Assembly: GCA_026119935.1 (NCBI GenBank)
Contig: JALRMH010000046.1
Location: 186,001-250,000 of the forward strand
Direction of reading: 5' to 3'
Length of the DNA stretch: 64,000 nt
Source: Endothia cerciana
Taxonomy: Eukaryota; Ascomycota; Sordariomycetes; Diaporthales; Cryphonectriaceae
Shown here in pieces: positions 11,302-23,556 of the stretch. A model generated the notes under the pieces. That model saw only the letters and a program-made list of their open reading frames with translations. It ran no database searches and was not told the origin of the DNA. How positions within the stretch are numbered: the first letter of the stretch is position 1; every line of letters starts with the position of its first letter. A program made the position numbers and the translations under genes.

Positions 11302-14300
11302 GTTTGCTTTGCGATGGAGACTGGGGTGGTGGCGGGGGGGGGGTATAGACGAGGGACAGACCAGGCGGCTCAAGGGTAAACGTCCAGGGCGGGAGGGGGG
11401 GGGGTTTTCAAAGGTTTTTGGAGGCGAGCTGGGAAACAAGATAAGAAGAAATAAAGATGACGGAGCTGGGCGGTCCCAAGACAGGGGGGTTCAATTAGCT
11501 TGCACGCCTGCAACCGTACATAAGAGGAAGGGAATGACGGACGAGATACTCGTGAAGAGGGAGGAAGGAGGGTGAGAAAACTTCGTAGAGGGCGCTGCGA
11601 AGGGTGGGGTGTTATACTGCGCCCACTGCCTGCTCGAAGGGCCCCAAGTACAACCCGTACATGGAGAGGCAGTACCATAGTACCATGTAGTGCTGGTATG
11701 CAGCGGAGTGGAGCCCTGAAAAGCATCATGGGTAGGGAATGCAGTGCCAGTACGAAGTATGGGGTGACGCTACGTTGCCATCGCTCGGCATGCAAGTCGC
11801 CCTGCCCGTGGGTGGAGTACCTCTTTGACGGAGTACAGGCACTTGGTCACCTCGGTCTTGTCGCTGCAGGGCGTGTCCTGTCCGTCGGGACTGTTCAACG
11901 CCGCAAAAAAATCGTTGACGGTGCCAGTCACAAAGGGAGGAGGGAGGCTATCCCGGTTGACCGATGTACCTAACTGCCAGGCTCCGTCGGCTGTCACTTC
12001 TCTCGACCGGCCAGGTCTCCTCTGATCAGCTGCGGAGCCATGTTCAGGTGAAGCGTGGTTGTGCCCATCCAGTGGGATTGGGCTCGGGGGGGGGGGGGGT
12101 GGTTTAGAGCACGTATGTCGTTACTCACCGTTTCGTACCGCGGGAGCAGCGCAGAGGAGCCATGGCGGCACCCACAGGAGGTCCCCAAGTCCCAGCTAGG
12201 GAGGGGTGCCAAGGTCGATGAGAGAAAAAGGTTGGATTAGGCGACCGACGACACCGGCCGAGGCAGGCCGTTCCTTGCGCAGTCCCGCGACATGGTGGGC
12301 TGTGCAGCGACCTGCAGCGACCTGGCCCGAGTTCTGTTCTGCAGGCAAGCGGAAGAGTGGCATGGCCCTCCGGCGCAGCTGAAAGCTGCAGCGGGACTGT
12401 TAGCGGGTGCAGCGCCACCTCCGCGGAGTACCAGTACCTTCACCGACCCTTGGTATAGACCGAGCGGGAGTTGCAGGGCAAAGTGGCTTTGGTGGGCCCG
12501 AACAGATCTCTTCCGGAACGGACATCCATGTCGGGCGGGGACGACCTGCTGCTGTAGGTGTCAAGCTCGGTGTCGACGGAGAATAGAGGCACTATGTGTA
12601 AGGGTCTCGATCGAGAACTGCAGTCTCTGGTCGAGCGCCCCCGCCCCCGTCAAGACGAGGCCGAGATGTGACGAAGCGAAGTGGAAGGGCACGGGCAGAG
12701 GGTGAATAGTAAAGCACAAGCGTCTTAAGCGCCTTTGGCTCCCCCCTGAACCCTGCTGCTATCCGGCCCGATTTGGTCATCCAGCTTCCTAACATCAGGG
12801 TCGTGTCTCCTCCGTTCATGCGGTACCATGACAGATGACCTTTCCCGGGACTAAGAGGGCACGTTATCGTGTTGCCGCAGATTCTTTCGAAGATCGACAG
12901 AAACGCCATGCTCTCACCGAGCGAGGTCCCTGGTCCCCGCGAGTCAATGCTCTATAGAATAATCCGGTGTGCCATGTGAAAGGTTCGTGGTTCGCTACGA
13001 CGCTAGGCTACACCTTCGGTAGATCATGGTACCTACCGGGCTTGGAGAAGACGGCGTAGTACCGAGTATCACGATCTTCTGCCTGGACAGCCCCTCGCGA
13101 CATCACTGGACCTGGTAGTCGCGGGACGAATGATTCTCAATGCTTCGTCAGAGTGGAGGTTGGCCGTTTTCCGGCCTGACGGGTCGGTCTAGTGAGAACC
13201 CCTTCGGGACACAACCACGCCCTCTACAATTACTACGCTAATGTCAGTTCGAGCAAGAGACATTGAGATGATCAGACGGGAAGCTGCGTGAGCTGCACTT
13301 GTGCAGGTCAGTGTGGGCCGTTACAAGGAAAAACAGCCCGCGGGCAGCAACCGATAGCCTGACCAGTCCCGCCATCGTGAGATTGCACGCAGTGGTGGTC
13401 ACCGTGCCTGGAAATTCCCCCGCCCCATATACCGAGAACCATTCTAGGCAAGACAGGTCAGGGAAAGGGGGGCCTGGCCCTGGTCTCCACGAAGGTCATC
13501 TCGGACTGTTCAGATCACGGTCCGGCTGCGGCAGGATTCGCCCGTGGCATCGAATCGATGCCTCGACAGCATCCTAGATGCATGTCCCACACCCTCCTTC
13601 CCGTCCGGGACCAAGCTGAAACAGACGCAAGCCAGACCGAAGCGGCCACCCAAGATATTGACAGCATGGCACTACCAGACCACCAGGGATGTCAGGGTGT
13701 GTCGCTTCCAGGTCGGCAATCCACACTGCCTGGGGGCCTCGTGTGGAAGCAGGATATTGACCTGGCTTGTGCCCAGAACGGGCGTCCTTCATGGCCAGAT
13801 AGCCAGACCATTCCCCTGACGATCATGATGGCGCAGTCCGGGGTAAAGAGATCTGGTCGCGAAGCTTGTACCATGAATCGGGTCGAGCCATCGCGGCGGC
13901 CAGGACGCCCTGCTGGGTCACCGAGGTGCTTTAGGAGCGGCCGGAGAGGCCCCCCTGAGCACCAACGGGACGGCAAAGACGGGTGGCCTCACATATGGGG
14001 AAGCCAAGATCCCCCGGGGGGGGGGGGGGACGGTTAAAAGGCCTCGTCTCGAGGATGGACGTGAGCCTGTAGATGCCTTCGTACGAGGAGGCGATCCATC
14101 TTAGCGCCGAAGGGCGAGCTGAGGTGTGGACGGGTGAAGGTGCGGCTCTGAAAGGTGATTGGCCGGACGCCTCGAGACAGAAAGGGTCAACGATAATTTG
14201 GCCGCAAGTCGTCTCGGAATTCTGATTGGCCATAAAATCAAAGGAAACCAGCCCCGAAACGGACAGGACGGGCAGATAGGCCGCCAGGGGGCGAGCATCG

Positions 14301-17300
14301 CACGATGATGCAGGCTGGTGGGCAAGGCCCTGACGGCCCAGGCACGGAAAGGAGGCTGCTGTCGAGACGCGACTAGCCACGAGCCCAAGCGAGGCCAATT
14401 GGCGAGGTCGTGACATAGTACATCGGTCCCTGGTTTCCTGTTCGGGATGAGTTCCGAGACGTTCCAGCCTCATCACAAGTCCGAGTGCTGAGGAAGTACT
14501 CGACCCTAGGCCGGACACTGTCTGGAGATCCGGCCAGAGCTGCATCCGCCGTGTGGTCTTCTGGTCGACCCTATCCAAGGGCCAATGGTGAACAGGAGAA
14601 TGCGCAGCAGGAGGGCCTCATGAGGCAGAATGCCCCATGCTAATGTCAGGATGACGAACTAGGCTTCCCAAATGGGGCGACGAAGGAGCTAGGGGAGGAT
14701 AGACGGGTCTCTTGATCGGCTCAGGTGGCAGACGCCGCGAAGACGGCTGCTGTGGGCTTGACGGGGGATCCAAGAGGGATCAACGGCTGCCAGCGTCAGC
14801 CAGCACCATGCTGCCATGGCAGACATGGGCACTCATGGGTACGTACGCCTGACCGCGGATTGGTCGGGGCCTCTCTGTCTCTGCCGGAGAAGGATGGGTC
14901 TCCCTCGTGGTGGCCAGGTACAACGGGTTGTGATTCCAAGTTTTGGACAGCAAGCCACGAGGTCTGTCACGAGACATGCTGTTTCATGGGAGGCGTAGCC
15001 AAGGATCAGCGCTCAGCCACGATAGATGCACGGGTAGAAGACTTCCAGAAACCAGAAAGGAAGGGCGTGTGTGTGCTATAGCATGCATAAGGCATGGATG
15101 TCGGTGGTCGTGGTTGTCATCGAAGGAGGAGGGGGGGGAGGGCAAAATCCATGAAGTTGGAAGTTGGAAGTTGGAAGTGGGAGCAGAGCAGGTTACCGTA
15201 GCGCATGGTTACTGTGTAGAGCAGAGCGGGAGTTCGTCGGCAGATACCCTGAGACACCCCTGTCCCAGCAGACCGGGCAGGCGGCCGGTGGGCGCCTGGT
15301 GGGTGTGTGAAGAGTTAGCGCCAGGCCTACAGTGGCCTAGTACTATGTGGCAGGTGGGTAGTACGGGGGTTTTTCAACCTGAGTTGTCCCTCGCCTTTGC
15401 TAATCCTACTTTTGGCCCCCTATCTTACCATAGTATGTACTACTAGGCTATAGTACGAGAGGCCCAGACCACCCTCAAACTATGGTACCCCTCCAACATT
15501 GCCCAGCACTAAACAGAGTCTGTTCCCTCCTTCAGCAACCGCTAAACAGCCGCCCAAGGCGCCAGCTCTGCCGTCTCTTGCCGCACCACCATCAACACCA
15601 CACCACCCTACCCTATCCTACCCTATCCTACCTTGAAGGTATACACCCGTGTGAAGTCCTCAACATGAAGGGCAGGCTCTGGTCACTTGACACATCGTCC
15701 CTGCAAGCCTCCCTATCTCGTCACCTGTGACGTTGCGTAACCACCGGCCTGCGGCCTGCAGCCGCGCCATGGGTCCTTTCGTGCACTCCGCTGTTGAGAA
15801 AAGAGGCCGCCGTTGCATGCCGGCCGGCCCTTCGAAGGGGGGCCGCTATTTCTCCACGGTCCCATATTGGTCAATGCATCGTCAGGCCTGTGGCCACCAT
15901 CGCTCTGAGCCACCCACCACAGCACGCATATCGAGCTGCCCTGGCCCTGGCTTGTCCATGGCACCCCTCGCAGTCTTTACCCGTGAGGCGGGGACAGCGC
16001 CTCGTCGCGCAGGTAGATCCACAGAAGTGTTTCGTTTGGACCGTCGACATGTCAAAGTCAGCATTACATCTAATATACGGTTCACATGCTATGGCACCTA
16101 GCATGGCCCCACTAGGGCCTAATATATACCTCGGTCTATAGCATAATCCAGAGGACGACCCGGATGTTCCATAGATCGCCCCCCTTCCCCCGCTCGGCCA
16201 GCCTATACAGCTGTCAACTACTATGTAGTACTATAGTATGACACCCCTCCCACCAGCGGGCCGGAGCACCCGGTTACGCGTCCAAGGCGTCTAACGCCCG
16301 CTGGCCCGTTTCGCCCGCTGCAGGATTTTCCCAAAACGTCCGAGACCACATCTTGGCGCGTCTTCCGCCGTGCGCCAGGGCCGGGGCCCAGAGACTATGC
16401 GGCTCACACGGACAGCCGCTAGGTAAACCTAAATGGGTGTGTGTCGAGGGCCGTGCGGCCTGTCTAGAGGATGGAGCTCAGCATCACCAGCAGCAGACAG
16501 AAGACTCTCTGACACTTACACCCGCACACATACCCGGGACGTGCAGTGTTCAGGGCCACCTTGTCGTACTGTGATACGCCAGCTGTATACCACACGACCT
16601 CTTGACTCACGTTTCTCCTCCCTGAAGGCGCGTCAAGATCGGCCCAGGGGTTGGTACCATAGTATGTAACTCATGGCGGGTCGTCTCGGCGGCTCTATAC
16701 TGTGGGGCGCAGACAAGGGGGCCTAAGCGATCCGCCCCAACCCACGACAAAGTCGCCTTGGATGCAAGGCTTCCTGATTTTGTGGCGCAGCCCGCAGAGG
16801 CAGGGCACCGGCCTGCCGGCACCTCCAGGGGGGCTAACCTCCTATCGTAACTGCCCGCTCGTTTGCAGGTTCGAGCTCGTTCGGCTGCCCGGTTGACAGG
16901 AACAAGTTGGGCGCCGCCGCTCGCTCTCTTGGATGGGGGTCTTGCCCGGTCGTGATCCTTGACGAGCTGAAAGCTCTCAGGCATCCGGGACGCATGAACA
17001 AGACGGCGTAGATCACCCGCGCCTCCTGCAAGTACCATAGTAGCGTAGTCGATACTATAGTATATCCTCCCGTCACCTGCAGGGGCGAACCTTTTTCCTG
17101 GGTCGCCTCAAACTATGCCACGCCACGAAACACCGTTTGCCTTCCTATCACCGACGGACAATATCCATATTCGAAAACCTGTCCCTTTACGACCGGCGGA
17201 TACCGCGTCATACCATGCACGCGTTGAGGCTGAACGGGGTACCTCGGCCGAAGGTATCGAGACTTCTGAGAAGAGGCGAGAAAGTCGACGTGTACAGGAT

Positions 17301-18645
17301 AAAACAGTCAATGCTTGCCACGAGACGTCATTACCGAGGCAGGGAGCTCACCGACCCATCCGGTCGGTTTGGAATGTCTTAGATCTGCGACTGTGGCTTC
17401 CAGGCTGTTCTCTCCGAGCTGATGGGTCACCACACGCGGTGGCTGGTCCGCTTTGTCGCCGCTGCAGACCGCTCCTCGGTCACCAGGGAGGATCTGGCCG
17501 GGTGATCCTCATGGCAGCTCTTGCTCGCCCCAGCAGCCCGGGATATGATGCATTGTGCGAAGTACTCAATAATGCTCACGAAGTCGTCAAGTCTCAGGCC
17601 ACGTCGTCGATGCCCCCACACGGCGATTCGGAGGCCAGCTCATCGGCTGCCTCCCGTTTCCAGGGGCTGCCAGGATATTGAGTCGAGAGGCCGCCGTGGG
17701 AAACGCCTGGATCGTGCCGTAACTGTTGTGTTGCAAGGACATCCGGGGAGACATTTCCCGACGCACAAGGGGATATTCACCTCGAGCGAACGTCTTCTCA
17801 CGAGTTTTTGTTCCTGACGTTGCTGAGGCTCGCGTGCTATATTTCCCCCAGCCGGATTCTGACCATGCGGGGCCGGGTCAGGTCTAATTATAGCCTGTCA
17901 CATTCATGGACAGATCTGGTTCTGAACTGAACATTGGGACGGTTCGCGCCTTGGATGAGGTCGCCATACCGTCTCAAAAGCCCCGATTCAGGCATCTGCG
18001 GTTGTGTGAAAAGACCGGATGATGACCTCGACAGCTGTTCACTGAGCTCCCAGCTGCATCGGGGGCTCCATGGTCTGGAATGGCTGCGTCATGCGCACAA
18101 GACAGTCCCTGCTCGGCTCGAGGGGAAGCAACAGCCCTCAGCGTCCTCGTCAACCCTGATGTAGAATGAATGCCAACATGAAGAAGGAGCCGTATAGACT
18201 GAGAAGCTTTAAACCCTCCTTGGGGGGGGGGGGGCGCCAAGATTAGATCTGGAGAAACGTGGGGGCGGTAGTGCTGCCGACCTGTCAAACAATGATGATG
18301 AAACGCTAGGACCCTTGCTTATTCTCCTATGACCGAAATGAAAGGGTTCAGGACAACCGCCACAGCCTTCTTCTTGTGACAATCATCGCCGACGTCAAGT
18401 CTTGCTCGAGGCTGAGAGACGATCTGCCCTACGTAATCTACGGTCCCTGCCGCGCCGAGTTACAGCCTTCAGCCTCGTCTGTCTCCCCATTCCGGCCGAG
18501 CTACCGTAGCAACAAGTCAAGCTCCCCGTTGTCCTGTGCCGCTCCACACGTCATCACGACAACCTCGTCTGCCCCCTGAGCTTGCTTGCTCCCGGCCATC
18601 AGCCGTCGACGACCATCGACCTCGCCATAATCCCCAACCTCTACC
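11302..18645. other. 7.3-kb spacer between divergent genes
   Basis: This holds the promoters of the minus-strand gene at 11301 and of the SIP3-like gene at 18646. No frame looks protein-coding. It is the richest part of the window for the palindromic TACCATAGTA/TACTATAGTA motif (11673, 15426, 16229, 16655, 17033, 17053). It also holds G tracts (12087-12097, 14013-14022, 18223-18233), three tandem GAAGTTG units at 15153-15173 and a short CCTATCCTAC repeat at 15605-15633. The last 150 bases before 18646 are pyrimidine-rich, as is common for fungal leaders. Confidence 0.6.
15153..15180. repeat. GAAGTTG tandem repeat
   Basis: Three exact 7-nt units and one altered unit lie in a spacer. Confidence 0.9.
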
Positions 18646-21600
18646 ATGGCCGACCCCGGCGGAGCAGCAGCTCCCCCTGCTGCCTCCAAGGCCGACGGCC
18701 CCAGATCACCCGCGCCCCCCGCCACGACCTCCCGCAACCCAGCGATCCCCGTCGGCCTGAACGAAGCCGCCCTCGACTCCCCGACCTTCCGGTGCGCCGC
18801 CATCCACTTTGCCGAGCAGATCGAGCTCGTCGAGCGGTGGCTCGAGGGGTACGTGCGGTCCTCGACCAAGGTGTCGCACGACATCCTCGCCCTCGAGGAC
18901 ACCATCAACGCGTACCTGCGGCAGACCATCCCGACCGGGCTGGATGGCCTCATCGACCCGGACTACACACTCCTCTCCCTCAAGCACGTGGGGGACGCGC
19001 AGAGGGACTGGTGGGGCCAGATCATCGGCGTGATGCGGCGCATGGACGGGCTCGCCGCGGAGCCCATCCGGAGCTTCCTGGGCGGCGAGCTGCGGACGTT
19101 CAAGGAGTCGAGGAAGAGCCTGGACGCCGCACAGAGGACCTTTGACACCACGCTGGCCCGGTATGTCGCGCAGAGCAAGACCAAGGAGCCCTCGTCCCTG
19201 CGCGAGGACGCGTTCGCCGTGTACGAGACGCGCAAGGCCTACCTGAAGGCCTCGATGGACTACTGCCAGCTCGCGCCGCAGGTCCGCTTCGTCCTCGACA
19301 GGCTGCTCGTGCGTGTCTCGTCGGACATATGGAAGGAGATCAGGAGGTGGCGTGACGTGTCGTTTGGGTCGAACAGGTTCGCGGACGAGATGGACCGCAT
19401 CAGGGGCTGGTCAAAGGAGATGGAGGCGAGCGAGGCGGTGTTCAGGCGTGAGCTGCAGGCCGCCAGGCGAGACGTCGGCGAGAACGCCGTGGCGGCATTC
19501 AAGCCGTCCAGGGAGCTGGAGGACTACAGCTCATCGACGGTTGCGTTCTTGGGGTCTAGGGGTCCTGTGAATGTACAGCCCAAGGACGACAAGGCTGTCA
19601 TCTCGGAGAAGCAGGGATGGCTGTTCCTCAAGAGTATCAGCGGAAAGCCTGCGAGGACGACCTGGATCAGGCGATGGTACTACTGCCGCAACGGCATTTT
19701 TGGATGGCTGGTCCAGGGTCCGCAGGGTGTTTTACAGGGCGACGAGATCGGTGTGCTGCTCTGCAACACCCGCCCTGCAGTCGGGGACGAGCGGCGCTTC
19801 TGCTTTGAGATCAAGACCAAGTCGCAGAACATCATGCTTCAGGCCGAGACGCAGGGAGAGCTGCAGGAATGGCTTGAGGTCTTCGAGGTCGCGAAGAAGC
19901 AGGCGTTCGACGCGAGCGCAGACCGCGACACCAAAGGATTGACAGGAGATATCGATCCGGCGTTCGCCATCACCCCGCCGACGATCCCCGAATTCTCAGC
20001 AAAGAGCATCGAGGGCCTCGAAGACGGCATGCACCTGGACAGGGGCGGGACCCTGCCTGTGCCCGGCGCAGACGCCGGACGCGCTAGCTCTGATGTCGGT
20101 GGTGTCGGCGCCGCTCCTCGCCGCTCTGTCACGGGTCTAGCACGGGACATCGCCCGGGATCTCCCTCGCGAAGAGGGCGAGTCTGGCAGAGAGCACGCCG
20201 CGCGCATCATGCAGAGGATCGAGCTTCATAGGAGACAGGCCTTCGGAGGCGGCGGCGATTCCGGTATTGCAGGCTTGATCACCTCTAGCTCTAATCTCCT
20301 GCCAGGCTACGCGGCTTATAACGCCTCCGTCACCAACTTGACAGTCGGGTCTTCGCCGAGGCTGCAGCCCATTGAGGACACCAAGCACAGCAGTCTTGCG
20401 CCGTCTACACTTGCAAAAGCACCCACGTCAACGTTCCTTACTAGGGCCGCTGTGTCTGCGAGCGCCGGGCGGACTGTGGGTGCGGACAGCAGTCATAATC
20501 TGCCGACGGCCGTGGTTGCGAACTACTGGGGAAGCATCCCCTGGAGTTCTCTCTACTCGACCAGGGAGGATGACACGAAGTACCTTAGGCTGGATGATGA
20601 CCCCCTGGTCTCGGCGCAGACGCAGCTTGTGCCTGCTAGCGGCGGCAGTGCTGCGGCCCTGGCTCATCGCAAGACTCTCAGCAGCGGTGCTAATGTTGCT
20701 CCTGAAGTCCGAGCTCCTCAGATGGCGCCCGGTGAGACCTTTCCACCAAAATACCCGAACGAGCTCAAGGCGCACCATCCACAGTTCAGACTGCTATTCC
20801 CTAATGTGCCTTTTGAGGAGAAACTGGTCATGGTATTCAATGCGGCCTGGACGAGCACGGCAGCCGAGGGCTCTACTGCCAGCAAGGGCATGATGGGCAA
20901 CGGCCGCATCTACGTTACCCCCGACAACATGTATTTCTACGGACAACAGATGGGTCTAGTCATCACATACACCCTCAGCCTGGACATCATTTCGGAAGTC
21001 ACCGCGGCGCCGGGCAAGGATTGCGACTACATCTACCTGCACCTCAGCCAGAACATGAACAATACCGGCCTCACCAGGATCATCGTCAAGACCTTCTTGC
21101 TGGATCTGAACCTGCTTCACTCCCGACTGAACCTTCTCGTTGACGATCTGCAATCAGAGGAGCCGATGAATACCTCGGAACTCATCACGGCTCTGACAAA
21201 CCTGGAGACTGAGCAGTACGATAAGAAGAGCCCTAGCGCGGAGAGCTGGGAGGAAGTCGCTTCGAATACACCTATCGATGATGGTACTGCCACCGGTAGG
21301 CCAGTGTTTAGGAACATCTACAACGCCAGGGATAGATCAGCGCGTCCAGTGCGCAAACCAGTGCCTAAATTCCAGCTTCCCGCACACCCGGTCGTCTACG
21401 AACCGGAGGGCATGGGTGAACCAGTCGAAGAGCGAAACTTCGAGCTCAGCTCCAAAGGCTGCTTCCATGTACTCTTCGGCGACAAGTCCTTCATCTTCCC
21501 CAAGCTCTATTTCGAGCGGCACGCCAAGGAGATCGCGCAAGGGCCCTGGCAGCTGACGGACAACGGCAAGATGAGCCGTGAGTTCAAATTCAAAGTTGGC

Positions 21601-22950
21601 ACGTCTGGCATTGTTGCATACGCAAAGAAGAATGTCGAAAAAGACGTTGTCGACCAACAGGTCATTGATGTATTCAGCGACCACTTCACCTACGTCGTCA
21701 CATATACCAAGACGCCATGGCATCTCCCGCACTCGTCCTCGTTCAAGATCATCACCAAGGTCGTCATCACGCACGTCGCCAAGTCCAAGTGCAAGCTTGC
21801 CCTGTACACAAAGGTGGAGTGGTCTAAGAAGCCGCCACTATCCAAGGCGCTCGTGCAGCGGCAGGCGCTGGAGGACGGGCGGCGCGACGCGGAGGAACTC
21901 GCCGACGTGGCGACGGACCAGGTGCGCAAGCTGGGCCCGCACAGCCGCACCAAGAGGGCGATCCAGGTCTACGGCAACATTGGCCAGCAGACGCAGGTGG
22001 TTATCTTCACGCCGGGCGAGACGCAGGAGGACGGCACGGCCGTAATGCATGGGAAAAAGGGCCAGAAGATGGTCCGCCCGCGCACGTTGACAGAGATGGT
22101 GCTGGAGACGCTGAGGAGTATCCTGGAAAGTGTGGCGACGAGTCTGCTGATGTGGACCTTCGCCGGTTTGAGGAAGATCTTCAGCGTGTTCACTGCGCAT
22201 AGGTTGATCCTGGCCGCGCTGGCGCTGAGTTTGCTTACCAATGCGTTGTTTACTGGCCGCGAAGGGTCGAGCTGGTGGACGGAGAGGAGCGCGGCGAAGT
22301 TCATGGTTCGCCTTGGTGTGGGCCCGAACACCATGATGAGCAAGGCTGTCTATATCGCGGACTTGGACGAGGCAGTACTGGGACCCGCGGTTGTCGCTCC
22401 GGAAGGGGCCAGTGAATGGTACGTCGACTTTCTCCCTTACTTATACAACTCTTCTGTCACTGACTCTTGGCTCTATAGTTACGACACTTTCCGCTCCATC
22501 ATGAATAATACTTCGCTGGACTCGCCGTACGAAGAAGCCGGTGCCACTCTCTCCTCCAGCAACAGCAAAGCCACAGCACGGCGACTCCGCCGCACGCGAC
22601 AGAAACTAGGCTCGTACCGCCATGATCTCCTCGTCGCCATGCGCGTGGTCAACAGCATCGAGAAGGAGATGATCCAGAGCGAGTGGGAGAACTGGCTCCT
22701 GGACGAGAACATGCGGTGCGAGCAGGTGAAGATGATGCTAGCCGACCACAGCAACAGCACCTCCGGCACGAACAGCAGCAGCAGGACAGCCACCACCTCG
22801 AGCGCCAGTCCTGACGCGCAAAAGGTCATGCGGCCTATTGATGAGAAGAGGATCGCATCGCTGAAGCAGTGGCATAGCGAGTATTGTGGGGGTTGCAGAG
22901 TAGAGAAGGACAGGATTTTGGAGACGAGGACGAAGATGGTGGATGCGTAG
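18646..22950 (+). CDS. SIP3/Lam-like BAR-PH-GRAM-VASt sterol-transfer protein
   Basis: The ATG lies in a good context (ACCATGGCC). Domain order: N-terminal BAR-type helices at ~40-260, PH domain at ~320-425 (GWLFLKS, RWYYCRNGIFGW, ending in LQEWLEVFE), disordered linker, GRAM-like region from ~700 (FPNVPFEEKLVMVFNAAW, GRIYVTPDNMYFYGQ), VASt domain from ~930 (CFHVLFGDKSFIFPKLYFERH) and hydrophobic segments at ~1160-1205. This is the architecture of yeast Sip3/Ysp1 (Lam3/Lam1), ER-anchored proteins at ER-plasma-membrane contacts that move sterol between membranes; the VASt domain binds sterol. The full frame is 1434 codons, but positions 22419-22478 look like a 60-nt in-frame intron (GTACGT donor, CTGAC branch point, TATAG acceptor). 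Splicing gives 1414 residues and joins Glu-Cys-Tyr-Asp. It converges on the NADH dehydrogenase gene. Confidence 0.9.
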   Translation: MADPGGAAAPPAASKADGPRSPAPPATTSRNPAIPVGLNEAALDSPTFRCAAIHFAEQIELVERWLEGYVRSSTKVSHDILALEDTINAYLRQTIPTGLDGLIDPDYTLLSLKHVGDAQRDWWGQIIGVMRRMDGLAAEPIRSFLGGELRTFKESRKSLDAAQRTFDTTLARYVAQSKTKEPSSLREDAFAVYETRKAYLKASMDYCQLAPQVRFVLDRLLVRVSSDIWKEIRRWRDVSFGSNRFADEMDRIRGWSKEMEASEAVFRRELQAARRDVGENAVAAFKPSRELEDYSSSTVAFLGSRGPVNVQPKDDKAVISEKQGWLFLKSISGKPARTTWIRRWYYCRNGIFGWLVQGPQGVLQGDEIGVLLCNTRPAVGDERRFCFEIKTKSQNIMLQAETQGELQEWLEVFEVAKKQAFDASADRDTKGLTGDIDPAFAITPPTIPEFSAKSIEGLEDGMHLDRGGTLPVPGADAGRASSDVGGVGAAPRRSVTGLARDIARDLPREEGESGREHAARIMQRIELHRRQAFGGGGDSGIAGLITSSSNLLPGYAAYNASVTNLTVGSSPRLQPIEDTKHSSLAPSTLAKAPTSTFLTRAAVSASAGRTVGADSSHNLPTAVVANYWGSIPWSSLYSTREDDTKYLRLDDDPLVSAQTQLVPASGGSAAALAHRKTLSSGANVAPEVRAPQMAPGETFPPKYPNELKAHHPQFRLLFPNVPFEEKLVMVFNAAWTSTAAEGSTASKGMMGNGRIYVTPDNMYFYGQQMGLVITYTLSLDIISEVTAAPGKDCDYIYLHLSQNMNNTGLTRIIVKTFLLDLNLLHSRLNLLVDDLQSEEPMNTSELITALTNLETEQYDKKSPSAESWEEVASNTPIDDGTATGRPVFRNIYNARDRSARPVRKPVPKFQLPAHPVVYEPEGMGEPVEERNFELSSKGCFHVLFGDKSFIFPKLYFERHAKEIAQGPWQLTDNGKMSREFKFKVGTSGIVAYAKKNVEKDVVDQQVIDVFSDHFTYVVTYTKTPWHLPHSSSFKIITKVVITHVAKSKCKLALYTKVEWSKKPPLSKALVQRQALEDGRRDAEELADVATDQVRKLGPHSRTKRAIQVYGNIGQQTQVVIFTPGETQEDGTAVMHGKKGQKMVRPRTLTEMVLETLRSILESVATSLLMWTFAGLRKIFSVFTAHRLILAALALSLLTNALFTGREGSSWWTERSAAKFMVRLGVGPNTMMSKAVYIADLDEAVLGPAVVAPEGASEWYVDFLPYLYNSSVTDSWLYSYDTFRSIMNNTSLDSPYEEAGATLSSSNSKATARRLRRTRQKLGSYRHDLLVAMRVVNSIEKEMIQSEWENWLLDENMRCEQVKMMLADHSNSTSGTNSSSRTATTSSASPDAQKVMRPIDEKRIASLKQWHSEYCGGCRVEKDRILETRTKMVDA

Positions 22951-23516
22951 ATATCTGTTGCTTGGTTTCGATCGTTAGAGATGGACAGGATAACAGGACC
23001 GGTTGGGTGGTGGGCGGGAGCATACGGAGGGGTTCTGCATAGTGCTTTCGCGTTTGTTCTGCATTACTGGTCTTCTCAGCACAAAGCACACAGATACCCC
23101 ATCTGGTAACAAAGCGTTCTTTATTTGGTTTCATATATACGTCTCTCTCTAACACACACAAATACGTCGCCTGAATCCTTTCTTCATCATATCGGGCACG
23201 AGTGTCATACGACATGGTTGTCGAGACTTCTGCAGTGCCTCAGGTGCGATCACTGCCATTTGGAAGACACAGTCCGCCAAGCAGATTCACGTCCGCTTGA
23301 GCGAGTCAGCACTGCCACTGTAGTAACTGGACCAGGCTTGCTAAGGCCCGGGCGGTCCTGTCGACTGCGATAGACAGACAGTGGCCTACCACTGAAACAG
23401 CCTCTCCAAGGAGGCCCTCCTCCGAGTAAAGGGAGGGCCTCGTCCGTGGTGACGGGTGGCGACCCCTTTGGAATCCTGGCAGTAAGTAACCTCGCGTGTG
23501 TAATACATTATATATA

Positions 23517-23556
<40 letters not shown>

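Noticed and set aside
17115..17681. 188-codon plus-strand frame
   Set aside because: No recognisable domain, overlapping frames of similar length on both strands, and start not supported; likely chance.
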